A DNA stretch of 41,620 bases from Methylococcaceae bacterium (lineage in GTDB: Bacteria > Pseudomonadota > Gammaproteobacteria > Methylococcales > Methylomonadaceae), in contig SXIP01000180.1 of assembly GCA_005772825.1 (NCBI GenBank), positions 1-41,620 on the forward strand, read 5' to 3'. The notes under the pieces were generated by a model, which had not been told where the DNA came from, did not search any database, and worked only from the letters and a program-made list of their open reading frames with translations. The position numbers and the translations under genes were made by a program. This document shows, in pieces, positions 24,438-32,721 of this stretch; position 1 is the first letter of the stretch, and each line of letters opens with the position of its first letter.

Positions 24438-25432
24438 GCCAAGCAACTGATTTAGTCAATAAAGCTGCCATGCCGCCCGCTCATGTTGTAGCTTTACTGC
24501 AAGCGGAAAGTATGAGTTTTGATGCCGCTACATTTGCATTGATGACGCTTGAGCAACATGCCGAGGAAGGTTTTAAGGGCTTGCGAGCGTCTGTGTTAGC
24601 AGCAGTATATTCGGGGGCGCATTTTGTTCAGGCTTTGGAAAAGTCCAAACAGTTTGGACAACCGAAATTTGTGCAAGATGAAGCTGACCGGCTTGGGTTG
24701 GCACGTCAAAGCATTTACAACATGATTAATGTTTATGAGCTTTTCTGTCGGAGTCCTGAAAGGGCTTTACAAACATTTGCAAGGTTGGAATACAGCAAAC
24801 TACTCGAATTAAAGCATCTCGACGAGGAAGATCTGGAACAACTCGCCGAAGGCCGCGAAGTCTACGGCATCACGCTGGAAACCGCACAAACCTATAGCGT
24901 CCGTGAGCTGAAAAGCGTGCTGCAAAGCCACCGGGCGGAAATCAAGACCATGAAACAGCGCATCCTGGACGCCGAACGCAAAATGAATATCGAAGCGGAT
25001 AAAGCCGCTGAATTCTTTGCAGAAAACCAGGCGCTGAAAAAACTAGACCCTGAGCGGCGTTCGTTTGGTGCCCTACGCAAACAGCTTTTTGAAGACATGG
25101 AAACGCTCCAGGGCATTGTTGTGCGTGCCCGAAAAACCTATGAGTTGTCGAAAAACTTCCAACAAGAAGTCGCGCACGAAGCACAAGAGGCGGTGATCTA
25201 TCCGCTGATCCATTTGTTAAGCGTGATGCACGGCAACTCCAAGCTGATTATGGACGACTGTTATCTGACCTGGCCGATTAATCCGGCCATCCCGGTTAAT
25301 CCGCCACAGCCCGACAGCATGACCCATGAAGAACGCTGGGCGGCGCAGCAATCAGCCCGGTATCAAGCGTCGATAACAGAACAGTATTTCCCCAGCAAAA
25401 AAGCAAAAAAAGACAAGGGCGATAAATCATGA
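24434..25432 (+). CDS. DUF3102-like early DNA-associated protein upstream of transposase
   Basis: This 332-residue protein has a predicted HTH-type core (about 60-100: SVLAAVYSGAHFVQALEKSK, then EADRLGLARQSIYNMINVYELF), resembling DUF3102/ParB-like DNA-binding helices. A long coiled coil (about 155-215) is followed by a C-terminal part rich in charged residues (KKAKKDKGDKS). It overlaps the transposase start by 4 nt. I infer that it acts in early replication or its control. Exact family not certain. Confidence 0.6.
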   Translation: MSQATDLVNKAAMPPAHVVALLQAESMSFDAATFALMTLEQHAEEGFKGLRASVLAAVYSGAHFVQALEKSKQFGQPKFVQDEADRLGLARQSIYNMINVYELFCRSPERALQTFARLEYSKLLELKHLDEEDLEQLAEGREVYGITLETAQTYSVRELKSVLQSHRAEIKTMKQRILDAERKMNIEADKAAEFFAENQALKKLDPERRSFGALRKQLFEDMETLQGIVVRARKTYELSKNFQQEVAHEAQEAVIYPLIHLLSVMHGNSKLIMDDCYLTWPINPAIPVNPPQPDSMTHEERWAAQQSARYQASITEQYFPSKKAKKDKGDKS

Positions 25433-27132
25433 ATACTGCCATGCAAACACTGCCAGCTATAGCCGCACAGGCTAAAGCACCCGCCAAACCGTTGCCCAGT
25501 CGCGTCATCGCTGACCCGTTAACACCGGCCAAGCGGGCGCAAATTAGCGCGTATCAAACAGTATGCAGTCATGTTTTGGAGTGCGCCGGGGCCAGCGACT
25601 CAGCCCGTATTGTCGCTTTTCAACAGGATTTTCAGGACGGACGGCTACCCGGCCCGGTACTGGATGCGCTTGCCATTTTACGCGGCAAAAAACGCGCACA
25701 GTGCCCGGATCGAGCCACTGTTTACCGTTGGCTAGGCGACCTGGAGAAATTTAAAACCGGCAATACCCTGGCGCTGACCAAGCAATACACCGGCAGGGTA
25801 CGTAAAACCTACGGTTGGGAGCATAAGGCCATTGAGCTGTTCAATTTGCCCAGCAAGCCCGGCTATGCCGATGTCGCGTATTGGCTACGAACCGATCATG
25901 GGTTTGATTCGGCCACCAAGAGCCGCGTCACGCGCTATTTGCAAACCTTGCCCGCGACCTTGGGTAAGCAATCGCCGGGGCGGATGGGCAAGACCTTTTA
26001 TAAGCACAACCTGTCACCGCACAAAATCCGCGATAACGACATCTTGCCGGTCGGGTTTGGCTATGAAGGCGATGGCCACACGATTGACGTGTATGTCGCG
26101 CACCCATCCGGAAAAAAAGTATACCGACCCGAGCTGACCATCTGGATTGACGTGCGCAGCCGTTATGTTGCGGGCTGGTATATGTCCGACGATGAGTCCG
26201 CTATCAGCACATTGTTCGCGCTGTCGCACGCCATCATTGCTGAAGACCATGTCCCTGCGATGCTATTTTTAGACAACGGCTCGGGCTTTAAGTCGCGCAT
26301 GATGGCGGATGACGCCATCGGCTTTTTAACTCGGTTAGCAATTACCCCGGCGTTCGCACTCCCCGGTAACTCTAAAGGCAAGGGCCTGGTTGAGGGCTTT
26401 TTTAAGATTTTTCGTAATCGCCATGACAAAAAATTCCACACTTATTGCGGTGATGACATGGCTCCGGAAATCAACCGCAGGTTAACGGATGAGGTCGCGC
26501 GGGGTTTACGCACATTGCCTTCCTACGCTGAGTATGTTGCCTCGGTCAGGCAATACATTATCGATTACAACAATGAGCCCAAGGACGTTTTAAACGGTGA
26601 AACGCCGCGTCAGGTCTGGCTTCGGGATTTGCAGCAAGTGCAAGTGCATATTGTCGCGGATGCGCTGATTATGCCGCGTGAGATTCGTACCGTTAAGCGC
26701 TGGCGCATTACCCTGCATGGCCGCACCTATCAGGCTGCCGAACTGGCGCAATACAACAACAGCAAGGTATTGATTGAATACAGCCTGCATCAAGACAATG
26801 AAATCCGCGTTTTAGATGATCAGGAGCGGCTGATTTGTATCGCTAAATTAGTGGGGAAGGTTGCCCGATTGCCGGAATCGCGCATCGTAGAAGCGGAGCA
26901 AAAACGCTTGAATGGACAAGTAAACAGGCTTGAGCAAAAAGCCCATGAACACAAACTGCGGTCACAGCCGGTGATTGCGCTAGAAGACAGCACTACCGCC
27001 TTGATTGATTTTACTGATTTTAGCCGTCTGGAGGAGCCGGACGCACTGAATTTTAATGCCGATGACGCGCTGTACCTCGGCACTAAAAGCCCAGCAGTCG
27101 ATGACGATTTTAATGTCAACGACTGCTTTTAA
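25429..27132 (+). CDS. A: MuA-type DDE transposase
   Basis: This 567-residue protein should bind the terminal TTAATWTGCGA sites and catalyse replicative transposition. It is somewhat shorter than Mu A (663). N-terminal DNA-binding modules (1-190) are followed by an RNase-H-like core with Asp215 (YEGDGHTIDV), Asp282 (FLDNGSGF) and Glu322 (KGLVEGFFKIF), then a Mu-type beta-barrel (around LHGRTYQAAELAQYNN, about 430-470) and a charged C-terminal tail that would contact the B protein. The start overlaps the preceding stop. The neighbouring AAA ATPase supports the identity. Confidence 0.95.
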   Translation: MNTAMQTLPAIAAQAKAPAKPLPSRVIADPLTPAKRAQISAYQTVCSHVLECAGASDSARIVAFQQDFQDGRLPGPVLDALAILRGKKRAQCPDRATVYRWLGDLEKFKTGNTLALTKQYTGRVRKTYGWEHKAIELFNLPSKPGYADVAYWLRTDHGFDSATKSRVTRYLQTLPATLGKQSPGRMGKTFYKHNLSPHKIRDNDILPVGFGYEGDGHTIDVYVAHPSGKKVYRPELTIWIDVRSRYVAGWYMSDDESAISTLFALSHAIIAEDHVPAMLFLDNGSGFKSRMMADDAIGFLTRLAITPAFALPGNSKGKGLVEGFFKIFRNRHDKKFHTYCGDDMAPEINRRLTDEVARGLRTLPSYAEYVASVRQYIIDYNNEPKDVLNGETPRQVWLRDLQQVQVHIVADALIMPREIRTVKRWRITLHGRTYQAAELAQYNNSKVLIEYSLHQDNEIRVLDDQERLICIAKLVGKVARLPESRIVEAEQKRLNGQVNRLEQKAHEHKLRSQPVIALEDSTTALIDFTDFSRLEEPDALNFNADDALYLGTKSPAVDDDFNVNDCF

Positions 27133-27203
27133 CCCCTCGGTGCTCAGGATTTAGCCGATCCACACACCGAAACAACCTTTCAACAACACGAGAGATTATA
27201 CAG

Positions 27204-27416
27204 ATGATTACTGAAAAAACACAAACAGCACCGCGCTTAGTCGTCAATGGCTCGATACGCTTTTGCGGACGAACCTTCTTGCATCCACTGCTGGAGCCGT
27301 TATCGGGCACCACGGTTTATGTGGCTTATGACCATCTGACCGATACAACGGTTGATGTGTTGAATGCCAATATGGATGTCGTTACCACGCTAATCAATAG
27401 AGTGGTGGCGGCATGA
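27204..27416 (+). CDS. Small protein between A and B, resembling a stand-alone transposase beta-barrel
   Basis: This 70-residue protein starts MITEKTQTAPRLVVNGSIRF and contains FCGRTFLHPLLEPLSGTTVYVAYD. The pattern (strand, GRTF, Leu-rich turn, G..VYVAYD) is like the Mu transposase C-terminal barrel (LHGRTYQAAEL...VLIEYS in the A protein here). This suggests duplication of that domain into a separate gene. AGAGATTATAC precedes the ATG. It overlaps the B start. Function unknown. Confidence 0.55.
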   Translation: MITEKTQTAPRLVVNGSIRFCGRTFLHPLLEPLSGTTVYVAYDHLTDTTVDVLNANMDVVTTLINRVVAA

Positions 27417-28384
27417 GCGCGGCAGAAACGGTATTTCAAGAAACATACACCCAAGAAGACCAACAATTGGTACAACGCATCAATGCCTGGCTCGAGGAAT
27501 CCGGCAAGAGTGGCGCTGATTTATCGCGATTGACCAGTATTAAAGACGGCACGCGCAGCTCTATCTTAACCGGGCGCTATATCAGCTCACCGACTGCATT
27601 TTTGCAACGCATGATCGATGCGATTGAGCGTATTGATGAGCGGAACCAGGCAGCAAAAGCAGATATTCCGTACACGCTGACCAGCGTGGCGTTATCGATC
27701 AATTCCGCCTGCAAGCGCACGCACGCGGACCGCGACTTTGGTATTTTTGTCGGCAAGGTCGGCGTGGGTAAAACCACGGCATTGCGCGAATATACCCGGC
27801 AAACCCCGTCCGCCGTGTTACTGGAGGCGTTCGAGGGGATTGATCACTCGACGTTTATGCAAGAACTGATGACCGCCACCGGAGCTGTGCAGATTAAGGG
27901 CACCATGGCCATGCAAATGGCGGGGCTGATTCGGTCATTGAAGGGCACGGACCGCGTGATTTTAGTCGATGAAGCCAACTGGTTACCCAAGCGCAGTTTC
28001 GGCGCGCTTCGGCGGATTTCTGATGTCGCTGGCATTGGTGTGGTGCTGGTCGGAACCGCTGAGCTGTTGCCCATGGTGCAAGATCCGGAAGGCCGGTTTG
28101 GTCAAATCAGCAGCCGTATCGGCTTTTGGCCTGCACTGGCCCGGCAGATTTCGGAAAAGGACTGCGCGCTCTTGGTGACCAGTTATTTTGATCAAGCGCA
28201 GCCTGAGCCGGTTTTGAAGGCATTTTATAGCGCCTGTGAAGGCAGCGCCCGGACGTTAAAGAATTTGCTCAAGAATACCTGCCGGTATGCAAACAAGAAT
28301 GCGGTGGAAATCACCCCCGAGTTGATCAAGGCCACTAACCAGAAAACCATGGCCGGACGCGGATTTGTAATGGGAGGTGGATGA
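27413..28384 (+). CDS. B: MuB-type AAA+ ATPase, target DNA activator
   Basis: This 323-residue protein has an N-terminal HTH (about 15-75, with ADLSRLTSIKDGTRSSIL), Walker A at GKVGVGKT (114-121) and Walker B at VILVDEA (182-188), then LVGTAEL as a sensor-like segment. Mu B binds target DNA and delivers it to A, and gives target immunity. The location directly after A is conserved. Confidence 0.94.
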   Translation: MSAAETVFQETYTQEDQQLVQRINAWLEESGKSGADLSRLTSIKDGTRSSILTGRYISSPTAFLQRMIDAIERIDERNQAAKADIPYTLTSVALSINSACKRTHADRDFGIFVGKVGVGKTTALREYTRQTPSAVLLEAFEGIDHSTFMQELMTATGAVQIKGTMAMQMAGLIRSLKGTDRVILVDEANWLPKRSFGALRRISDVAGIGVVLVGTAELLPMVQDPEGRFGQISSRIGFWPALARQISEKDCALLVTSYFDQAQPEPVLKAFYSACEGSARTLKNLLKNTCRYANKNAVEITPELIKATNQKTMAGRGFVMGGG

Positions 28385-28728
28385 TGGCTATTAAAAAACA
28401 AGCGATAACCGCTGCGCAAGTGGCTGAGTTGGCGGGGTCGAAAAATATCAAAACCTATGTGTCGAATAAGCTGTTAACCGACAAAACCTTTCCACGTCCG
28501 ATTATTGCGCAAGCAAACGGCAAAAACTATTGGTTTAAGCATGAAATAGTTGTGTGGTTGGCTAAGGACGCGGCGGAACCAAGAGATGCTAAAGGACGCA
28601 AGTTATCAGGCGTACAAAAAGCCGCTGCCGCCTCACGGGCCGCTAGAACCGCTGAGGTTGCTGGGCTTGATCTATCACTCACCAATCAAATTATTAACGC
28701 CCAAGCCGTCGATGTGGCGGCCCTTTAA
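28381..28728 (+). CDS. Small winged-helix / AlpA-like DNA-binding protein
   Basis: This 115-residue protein has an N-terminal HTH pattern (AITAAQVAELAGSKNIKTYV) followed by a short wing region with FPRPIIAQANGKNYWFKHE and VVWLAKDA, typical of AlpA/excisionase-like proteins. The C-terminus is helical and Ala-rich (about 75-105). It overlaps the B stop by 4 nt. A regulatory or replication role is inferred. Confidence 0.6.
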   Translation: MMAIKKQAITAAQVAELAGSKNIKTYVSNKLLTDKTFPRPIIAQANGKNYWFKHEIVVWLAKDAAEPRDAKGRKLSGVQKAAAASRAARTAEVAGLDLSLTNQIINAQAVDVAAL

Positions 28729-28740
28729 GTCGAGGTGATT

Positions 28741-29214
28741 ATGTTACGTAAAATTTATCAATGGTTCTCTACTAAAACCACTCGTCAGGCCACACCTAAT
28801 CCTATCACACCGGATTGGGCTGCCGAGTACTGGGCGCTGAATACCGCACATAACCTAGACAAACAAGGAGTGAGTTACGCACTTTTTCAAACCGACCCCA
28901 ATTATTACGGGCACTGGATCAAGATGTACATGGCTAATCGCGCGCTCCTGGTGAGTCGTATTACCTTGGTATCTTTCCTGACCCATGATCCCGAGCAATT
29001 GATACAGGCGCTGCTGGCTTATCGGGAGCCCCTGGTAATTTCTGAACCGGTGCGGGTTCGTGCGCCGAAAGTCCGGGCTAAACGGCTGCGGGATGACTCG
29101 TTTGACTGCAGCAAGCAGTTTAGCGTTGTAGTGTTTCGCGATGGCCGGTTTGTACAACCGATGAAGCATTTCCACCCGGTATCAAAAATCCGGACATGCG
29201 GGGGACGGCCATGA
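28741..29214 (+). CDS. Hypothetical early protein, 157 aa, basic
   Basis: I chose the ATG at 28741 (GAGGTG upstream) over a GTG two codons earlier. The product begins MLRKIYQWFSTKTTRQ and has a helical middle with ALLVSRITLVSFLTHDPEQL, then a very basic patch (VRAPKVRAKRLRDD) and a C-terminus with FVQPMKHFHPVSK. The basic region suggests nucleic-acid contact. No family recognised. Confidence 0.55.
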   Translation: MLRKIYQWFSTKTTRQATPNPITPDWAAEYWALNTAHNLDKQGVSYALFQTDPNYYGHWIKMYMANRALLVSRITLVSFLTHDPEQLIQALLAYREPLVISEPVRVRAPKVRAKRLRDDSFDCSKQFSVVVFRDGRFVQPMKHFHPVSKIRTCGGRP

Positions 29215-29351
29215 GTCCACACACATTTTTAATTATCTGGGGGATGTTGGCGTTGGTGCTGGCGCTGACCGCATTGATTGTTGCCGGTCGGGCGCTGTTA
29301 AAAACCCTGCGATTTTATTTTAGCACTTATTGCCGGCGCAATACCCGATGA
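29211..29351 (+). CDS. Single-pass membrane small protein, 46 aa
   Basis: The ATG overlaps the preceding stop and the stop overlaps the next start (both ATGA), so the gene is clearly embedded in a coupled operon. The product has a single strong hydrophobic helix (about 6-26, IIWGMLALVLALTALIVAG) and a basic C-terminus (CRRNTR), predicting an inner-membrane protein with a cytoplasmic basic tail. Function unknown. Confidence 0.7.
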   Translation: MSPHTFLIIWGMLALVLALTALIVAGRALLKTLRFYFSTYCRRNTR

Positions 29352-29971
29352 GCAATAGCTGCTGTATCCAATGCCCGTATTGCGGCAAAGATGTGGACGT
29401 TATCCAGGGCATGGAAATGCTGGCAGGCAATGAATGGACGGTACTGATTCAAAGCCTGCCGAATTCGATGATCGGCGTGCTGTTGCGCTATCTGGAGTTG
29501 TTTAAACCTCTGAAGCAGGAACTGCGCTGGTCGCGGCGCTTGAGCCTGACCCAAGAGCTGGTACCGATGATGAAAGCCGCTCAGGTCAAGCGCAACGGCA
29601 TTGTCTATGCCGCACCGTTGCCGGTTTGGGAAGGTGAAATGCTTAAGCTAATCGCGCGTCCGGATTGGATGACGCTACCGCTGAAGGGCAATGGCCTGCT
29701 AATCAAGATTTTAGCGGACAAGGGCGAGAAACACGCAGCGTTAACCGAGCAACAGATGGAAGCGCAGCGGCGCAATCGCGGTGCCTCCGGAGCAGACCGG
29801 GGGTTACAACCCGTTGCAGCACGGCTGCCGGATTCGCCGTCGATCACTGCGGCGGAATTGATGGCGATGGCGGCACAGAAAGCTAACGAACGTGAAGCTA
29901 AAGAGCGTGAAAAGACCGTAAAAAAACCGCCAGAAGGTTGGCGGGACAACCTACCGAAAACGAAGTCATAA
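29348..29971 (+). CDS. Early protein with N-terminal zinc-finger-like CxxC motif
   Basis: This 207-residue protein begins MSNSCCIQCPYCGKDVDV, with Cys at 5, 6, 9 and 12 forming a probable metal knuckle. The middle (SMIGVLLRYLELFKPLKQEL, RWSRRLSLTQELVPMM) matches an early-operon protein type common in B3-like phages, whose role is unknown to me. The C-terminus is charged and disordered. A TTG slightly upstream is less likely because the ATGA overlap gives coupling. Confidence 0.6.
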   Translation: MSNSCCIQCPYCGKDVDVIQGMEMLAGNEWTVLIQSLPNSMIGVLLRYLELFKPLKQELRWSRRLSLTQELVPMMKAAQVKRNGIVYAAPLPVWEGEMLKLIARPDWMTLPLKGNGLLIKILADKGEKHAALTEQQMEAQRRNRGASGADRGLQPVAARLPDSPSITAAELMAMAAQKANEREAKEREKTVKKPPEGWRDNLPKTKS

Positions 29972-29996
29972 CAACCCTTAAAACAGGATTAAAACC

Positions 29997-30710
29997 ATGC
30001 AAAACCCTATTGAAAAACCCAACAAACCTTTTTCTATTTTCACCAACCTGATGGGTGCCATTGTTGAAAAGATGGCCGATCTTAATCGACCTGAGCAGGA
30101 AGTCATCGGCGAAACCGGCTATATGTCCAATGCCCAGGGCCACTTGATACCGACCGCCAAGATACCGGATATCGATCTGAAGCGTGATCAACTGGTAAAA
30201 AGCATCGTACATGATGCGCTGGCCTTGCAGTTGTCGATGTTGGAATTTAAGGAAAACTCGCAAGCGGCCATCAATCGCTTTATTGACCTGGCAGCGAGTG
30301 AATACAACACCAAGCTGGGCGGCAAAAAGGGCAATATGTCGCTGAGCAGCTACGACGGTCAGTACACGTTGAAGATCGCTATTAACGACTCGCTGGCCTT
30401 TGATGAGCGCCTGCAAATCGCTAAAGGCTTGATTGATGAGTGCATCCATGAATGGACGGCGCGCAGCGGCGACGAAGTCAAAGCCTTGATAGAGCATGCG
30501 TTTCAGACCGATAAAGAGGGCAACATTAATACCGCCCGCGTTCTCGGCTTGTTCAAGTTGAAGATTACCCACGCCAAGTGGATTACCGCTATGACTGCGT
30601 TAAAAGACAGCATCCACATTGCCAGCAGTAAATCTTATATCCGCTTATATGAGCGCGTAGGCGATGAGGGGAAACAGCAACAAATCAGTTTGGATATTGC
30701 ATCGTTATGA
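29997..30710 (+). CDS. DUF3164 family protein
   Basis: This 237-residue protein contains the DUF3164 pattern: GETGYMSNAQGHLIPTAKI, then IDLKRDQLVKSI, a KKGNMSLSSYDGQYTLKIAI strand block, and a C-terminal helical region ending in SKSYIRLYERV. The family is widespread in early regions of Mu-like phages and its function is unknown. It overlaps GemA by 4 nt. Confidence 0.88.
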   Translation: MQNPIEKPNKPFSIFTNLMGAIVEKMADLNRPEQEVIGETGYMSNAQGHLIPTAKIPDIDLKRDQLVKSIVHDALALQLSMLEFKENSQAAINRFIDLAASEYNTKLGGKKGNMSLSSYDGQYTLKIAINDSLAFDERLQIAKGLIDECIHEWTARSGDEVKALIEHAFQTDKEGNINTARVLGLFKLKITHAKWITAMTALKDSIHIASSKSYIRLYERVGDEGKQQQISLDIASL

Positions 30711-31183
30711 GCGCCGTTAAACACCCTCAAACAGACAACCGACAGCGCTTTTACACGCTGCTGGCGCTCGGCAAAGCCCAACTGGGTTGGGATGATGAGT
30801 TCTACTACGGCATTTGGCTGCCGATGCAAGGCGCGACCAAGAAAGATGGTAAATATTCGGCGTCTACATTGAGCATCGGGCAGTTGTCGCAAGCCGTTGA
30901 GCGCATGATCGACAGTGGTTTTAAGCCCAAAGGCAAAGGCGGACGGAAACTGACCCATGACCAGGATTGGCGTAAGCCCCGTATCGCCAAACTGAACGCG
31001 ATGTGGATCGCGATGGCGCGCGCCGGGGTGGTTAAAGACCAGGCGCAGGTAGCGCTCGAACTGTGGGCCAAAAGCTACCACAAGAAAGACCGGCTGCAAT
31101 GGTGTTCGTCTGCTGAGCTGAACACTTGCATTGAACAACTGAAAGCCTGGGCGAAGCGCCTCAATGTCACGCTCGATCAGTGA
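30707..31183 (+). CDS. gemA: GemA-like protein (DUF1018)
   Basis: This 158-residue protein matches Mu GemA family features: RQRFYTLLALGKAQLGWDDE near the start, then SASTLSIGQLSQAVERM and the Lys/Gly linker KPKGKGG. In Mu, GemA modulates host gene expression and DNA supercoiling. It overlaps Mor by 20 nt, as in Mu where the two genes also overlap. Confidence 0.88.
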   Translation: MSAVKHPQTDNRQRFYTLLALGKAQLGWDDEFYYGIWLPMQGATKKDGKYSASTLSIGQLSQAVERMIDSGFKPKGKGGRKLTHDQDWRKPRIAKLNAMWIAMARAGVVKDQAQVALELWAKSYHKKDRLQWCSSAELNTCIEQLKAWAKRLNVTLDQ

Positions 31184-31595
31184 CGCCGATCTGGACGCGG
31201 TGAATGCCGACTTATTGCCGCCGCAAGCGCGGCAGTTGGTGCGGTTAATCGGTATGGTCAACACGCTCACCCTGCTGGAACAGCGCGGTGGTGTGACCTT
31301 ACGGATTCCGACTAAAGCGATGGAGGCGGTTTATTTGCGGGATGTGTTGCCGATGGACGCCATTATTGAACTGTGTAAAGCGATGCCGGGCAAGCGAATA
31401 GAACTGCCTAAGCTGGATAAGATTACCTTGCAAATTCGCAACCAGGTGATACGGGCCGAGCGGCAGCAGGTTTCAGCGTCAAAGGTCGCTTTGAGATTCA
31501 ATTTAACCCGGCGACAGGTGATTAATATTTGTAAGTCGAGTGGGCCGGGGCCACAGACTGATTTGTTTGGAGAGCATGATGAGAGTGTTTTGTGA
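31164..31595 (+). CDS. mor: Mor-family transcription activator
   Basis: This 143-residue protein matches the Mor/C activator family: a dimerisation part (LPPQARQLVRLIGMVNTLTLL), a beta-strand segment, and a C-terminal HTH with SASKVALRFNLTRRQVINIC. Mor turns on the middle promoter in Mu and C turns on late promoters. Only one family member is visible here, so it may do both jobs. The end overlaps a zinc-finger mini-gene. Confidence 0.92.
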   Translation: MSRSISDADLDAVNADLLPPQARQLVRLIGMVNTLTLLEQRGGVTLRIPTKAMEAVYLRDVLPMDAIIELCKAMPGKRIELPKLDKITLQIRNQVIRAERQQVSASKVALRFNLTRRQVINICKSSGPGPQTDLFGEHDESVL

Positions 31596-31734
31596 AAATT
31601 GTAATGGAGACGGTAATTGCCCGATGTGCAACGGCACCGGGTTTGATGGGGAACTGGATGAGTTCTGCGGGTGCTGTTTTGGCAGCGGTGAATGCCCGGA
31701 ATGCGGCGGCACCGGCGAAGTGGAGGATGAGTGA
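31579..31734 (+). CDS. DnaJ-like zinc-finger mini-protein with four CxxCxGxG-type motifs
   Basis: This 51-residue protein consists almost only of four Cys motifs: CENCNGDG, CPMCNGTG, CGCCFGSG and CPECGGTG. This is the cysteine-rich pattern of DnaJ (Hsp40) with no J-domain. GGAG lies 6 nt before the chosen ATG. The gene starts inside Mor and its stop overlaps the next ATG. It could bind two zinc ions; role unknown, perhaps a chaperone adapter. Confidence 0.75.
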   Translation: MRVFCENCNGDGNCPMCNGTGFDGELDEFCGCCFGSGECPECGGTGEVEDE

Positions 31735-31820
31735 TGGATGATGCGGATAAACGTCTGGTGTGCGATGCGGGCCAGACGGGACTGATCTATACTTTACGGG
31801 CAACTTACATCAATAACTAG
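31734..31820 (+). CDS. Possible 28-aa peptide coupled to the zinc-finger gene
   Basis: The ATG overlaps the preceding stop as TGATG. The product begins MDDADKRLVCDAGQTGLIY and ends ATYINN. It fills the gap before the lipoprotein gene. No family, no hydrophobic helix. It may be a genuine micropeptide or a chance frame. Confidence 0.3.
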   Translation: MDDADKRLVCDAGQTGLIYTLRATYINN

Positions 31821-31827
31821 AGGTTTT

Positions 31828-32529
31828 ATGAAAAAAATAACACTATTAATAATGATCACCACCGTAAGCGGTGGGTTAATCAGCGCTTGTGCGCCGCCTC
31901 TGGATATTACGAGCGTTGCGCCAACTTATGAGACCTTGCTCTCACCGCCTATCGGCGAAACGGCCAGTGCTCAAACCGGAGATCCTATTATTGAAATGAC
32001 CCATGCTTTGTCAGTACCCGCCATCAAATTTATGAGCGATTGTTCTTTTGGTGAACGGCGTGACTTGGCGGGGACTGGCACAGTGACCTACACGGTGAGC
32101 CGCGATGCGGTGTTTACCCGCGATAACCTCACCAACGGCGTGCCGGGTTATTGCGGTACTCCTATGCAATATACGCCCCCCCTTGGTGATATTCCCGTTG
32201 CGCACTGTGTTGCTGTAAACGGCAACAATCTGATTGCATTTCCCGGCTCAGGTAAGCTTCTTACCTCTAATTGCCAAGTTAAACCTCATAACGTCATGGC
32301 CGAAGATAAGGATAGTATTAAGCGCCAATTATTGTATGACGGAAAGTCCGGCACAACCCTGCATCTATCGTACCGTGAGTTTTATGGCGACATGGCTCGC
32401 CCTGCATTCACGCAGGAGGTGTCTTATGATTTGGCTCAGGATACGGTCATTGGCTTTAAAGGCGCACGGTTTGAGGTCATGGATGCTAACAATACAGGCA
32501 TAAGATACAGAGTACTCAAAGGATTTTAA
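31828..32529 (+). CDS. Predicted outer-membrane or periplasmic lipoprotein (accessory gene)
   Basis: This 233-residue protein begins MKKITLLIMITTVSGG with a lipobox ISAC, so Cys21 should be lipidated. The mature part has several Cys (SDCSFGE, GYCGTPM, AHCVAV, SNCQVK) suggesting disulfides, and is beta-rich. AGAGG precedes the ATG. It lies between Mor and the terminator, separate from the lysis genes. Its size excludes an Rz1-type spanin. A lysogenic or superinfection-exclusion surface role is possible but unproven. Confidence 0.7.
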   Translation: MKKITLLIMITTVSGGLISACAPPLDITSVAPTYETLLSPPIGETASAQTGDPIIEMTHALSVPAIKFMSDCSFGERRDLAGTGTVTYTVSRDAVFTRDNLTNGVPGYCGTPMQYTPPLGDIPVAHCVAVNGNNLIAFPGSGKLLTSNCQVKPHNVMAEDKDSIKRQLLYDGKSGTTLHLSYREFYGDMARPAFTQEVSYDLAQDTVIGFKGARFEVMDANNTGIRYRVLKGF

Positions 32530-32622
32530 TCGATAGAGTATCTCACTGGCCGAGCAGATGGAAAAGGAGTTGAAAGCCCGGAACTAAGTGCGTTATCCTA
32601 ATTCAAACCCAGCAAAACCAAG

Positions 32623-32652
32623 AGGCGTGAAGCATTTCACGCCTTTTTTTTT
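32623..32652 (+). terminator. Rho-independent terminator ending the early/middle operon
   Basis: AGGCGTGAA and TTCACGCCT form a perfect 9-bp stem with a 4-nt loop, followed by T-run (nine T, including the stem-base T). It follows the lipoprotein gene and precedes the lysis genes. Its core sequence resembles the dyad at 17589-17618. Confidence 0.9.
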
Positions 32653-32721
32653 GCCTGTCGAAAAGGCATTCTGTCATTTCAAATAGCTTGTTTTACTACC
32701 CAGTCATGGAGCGTCGACTAT

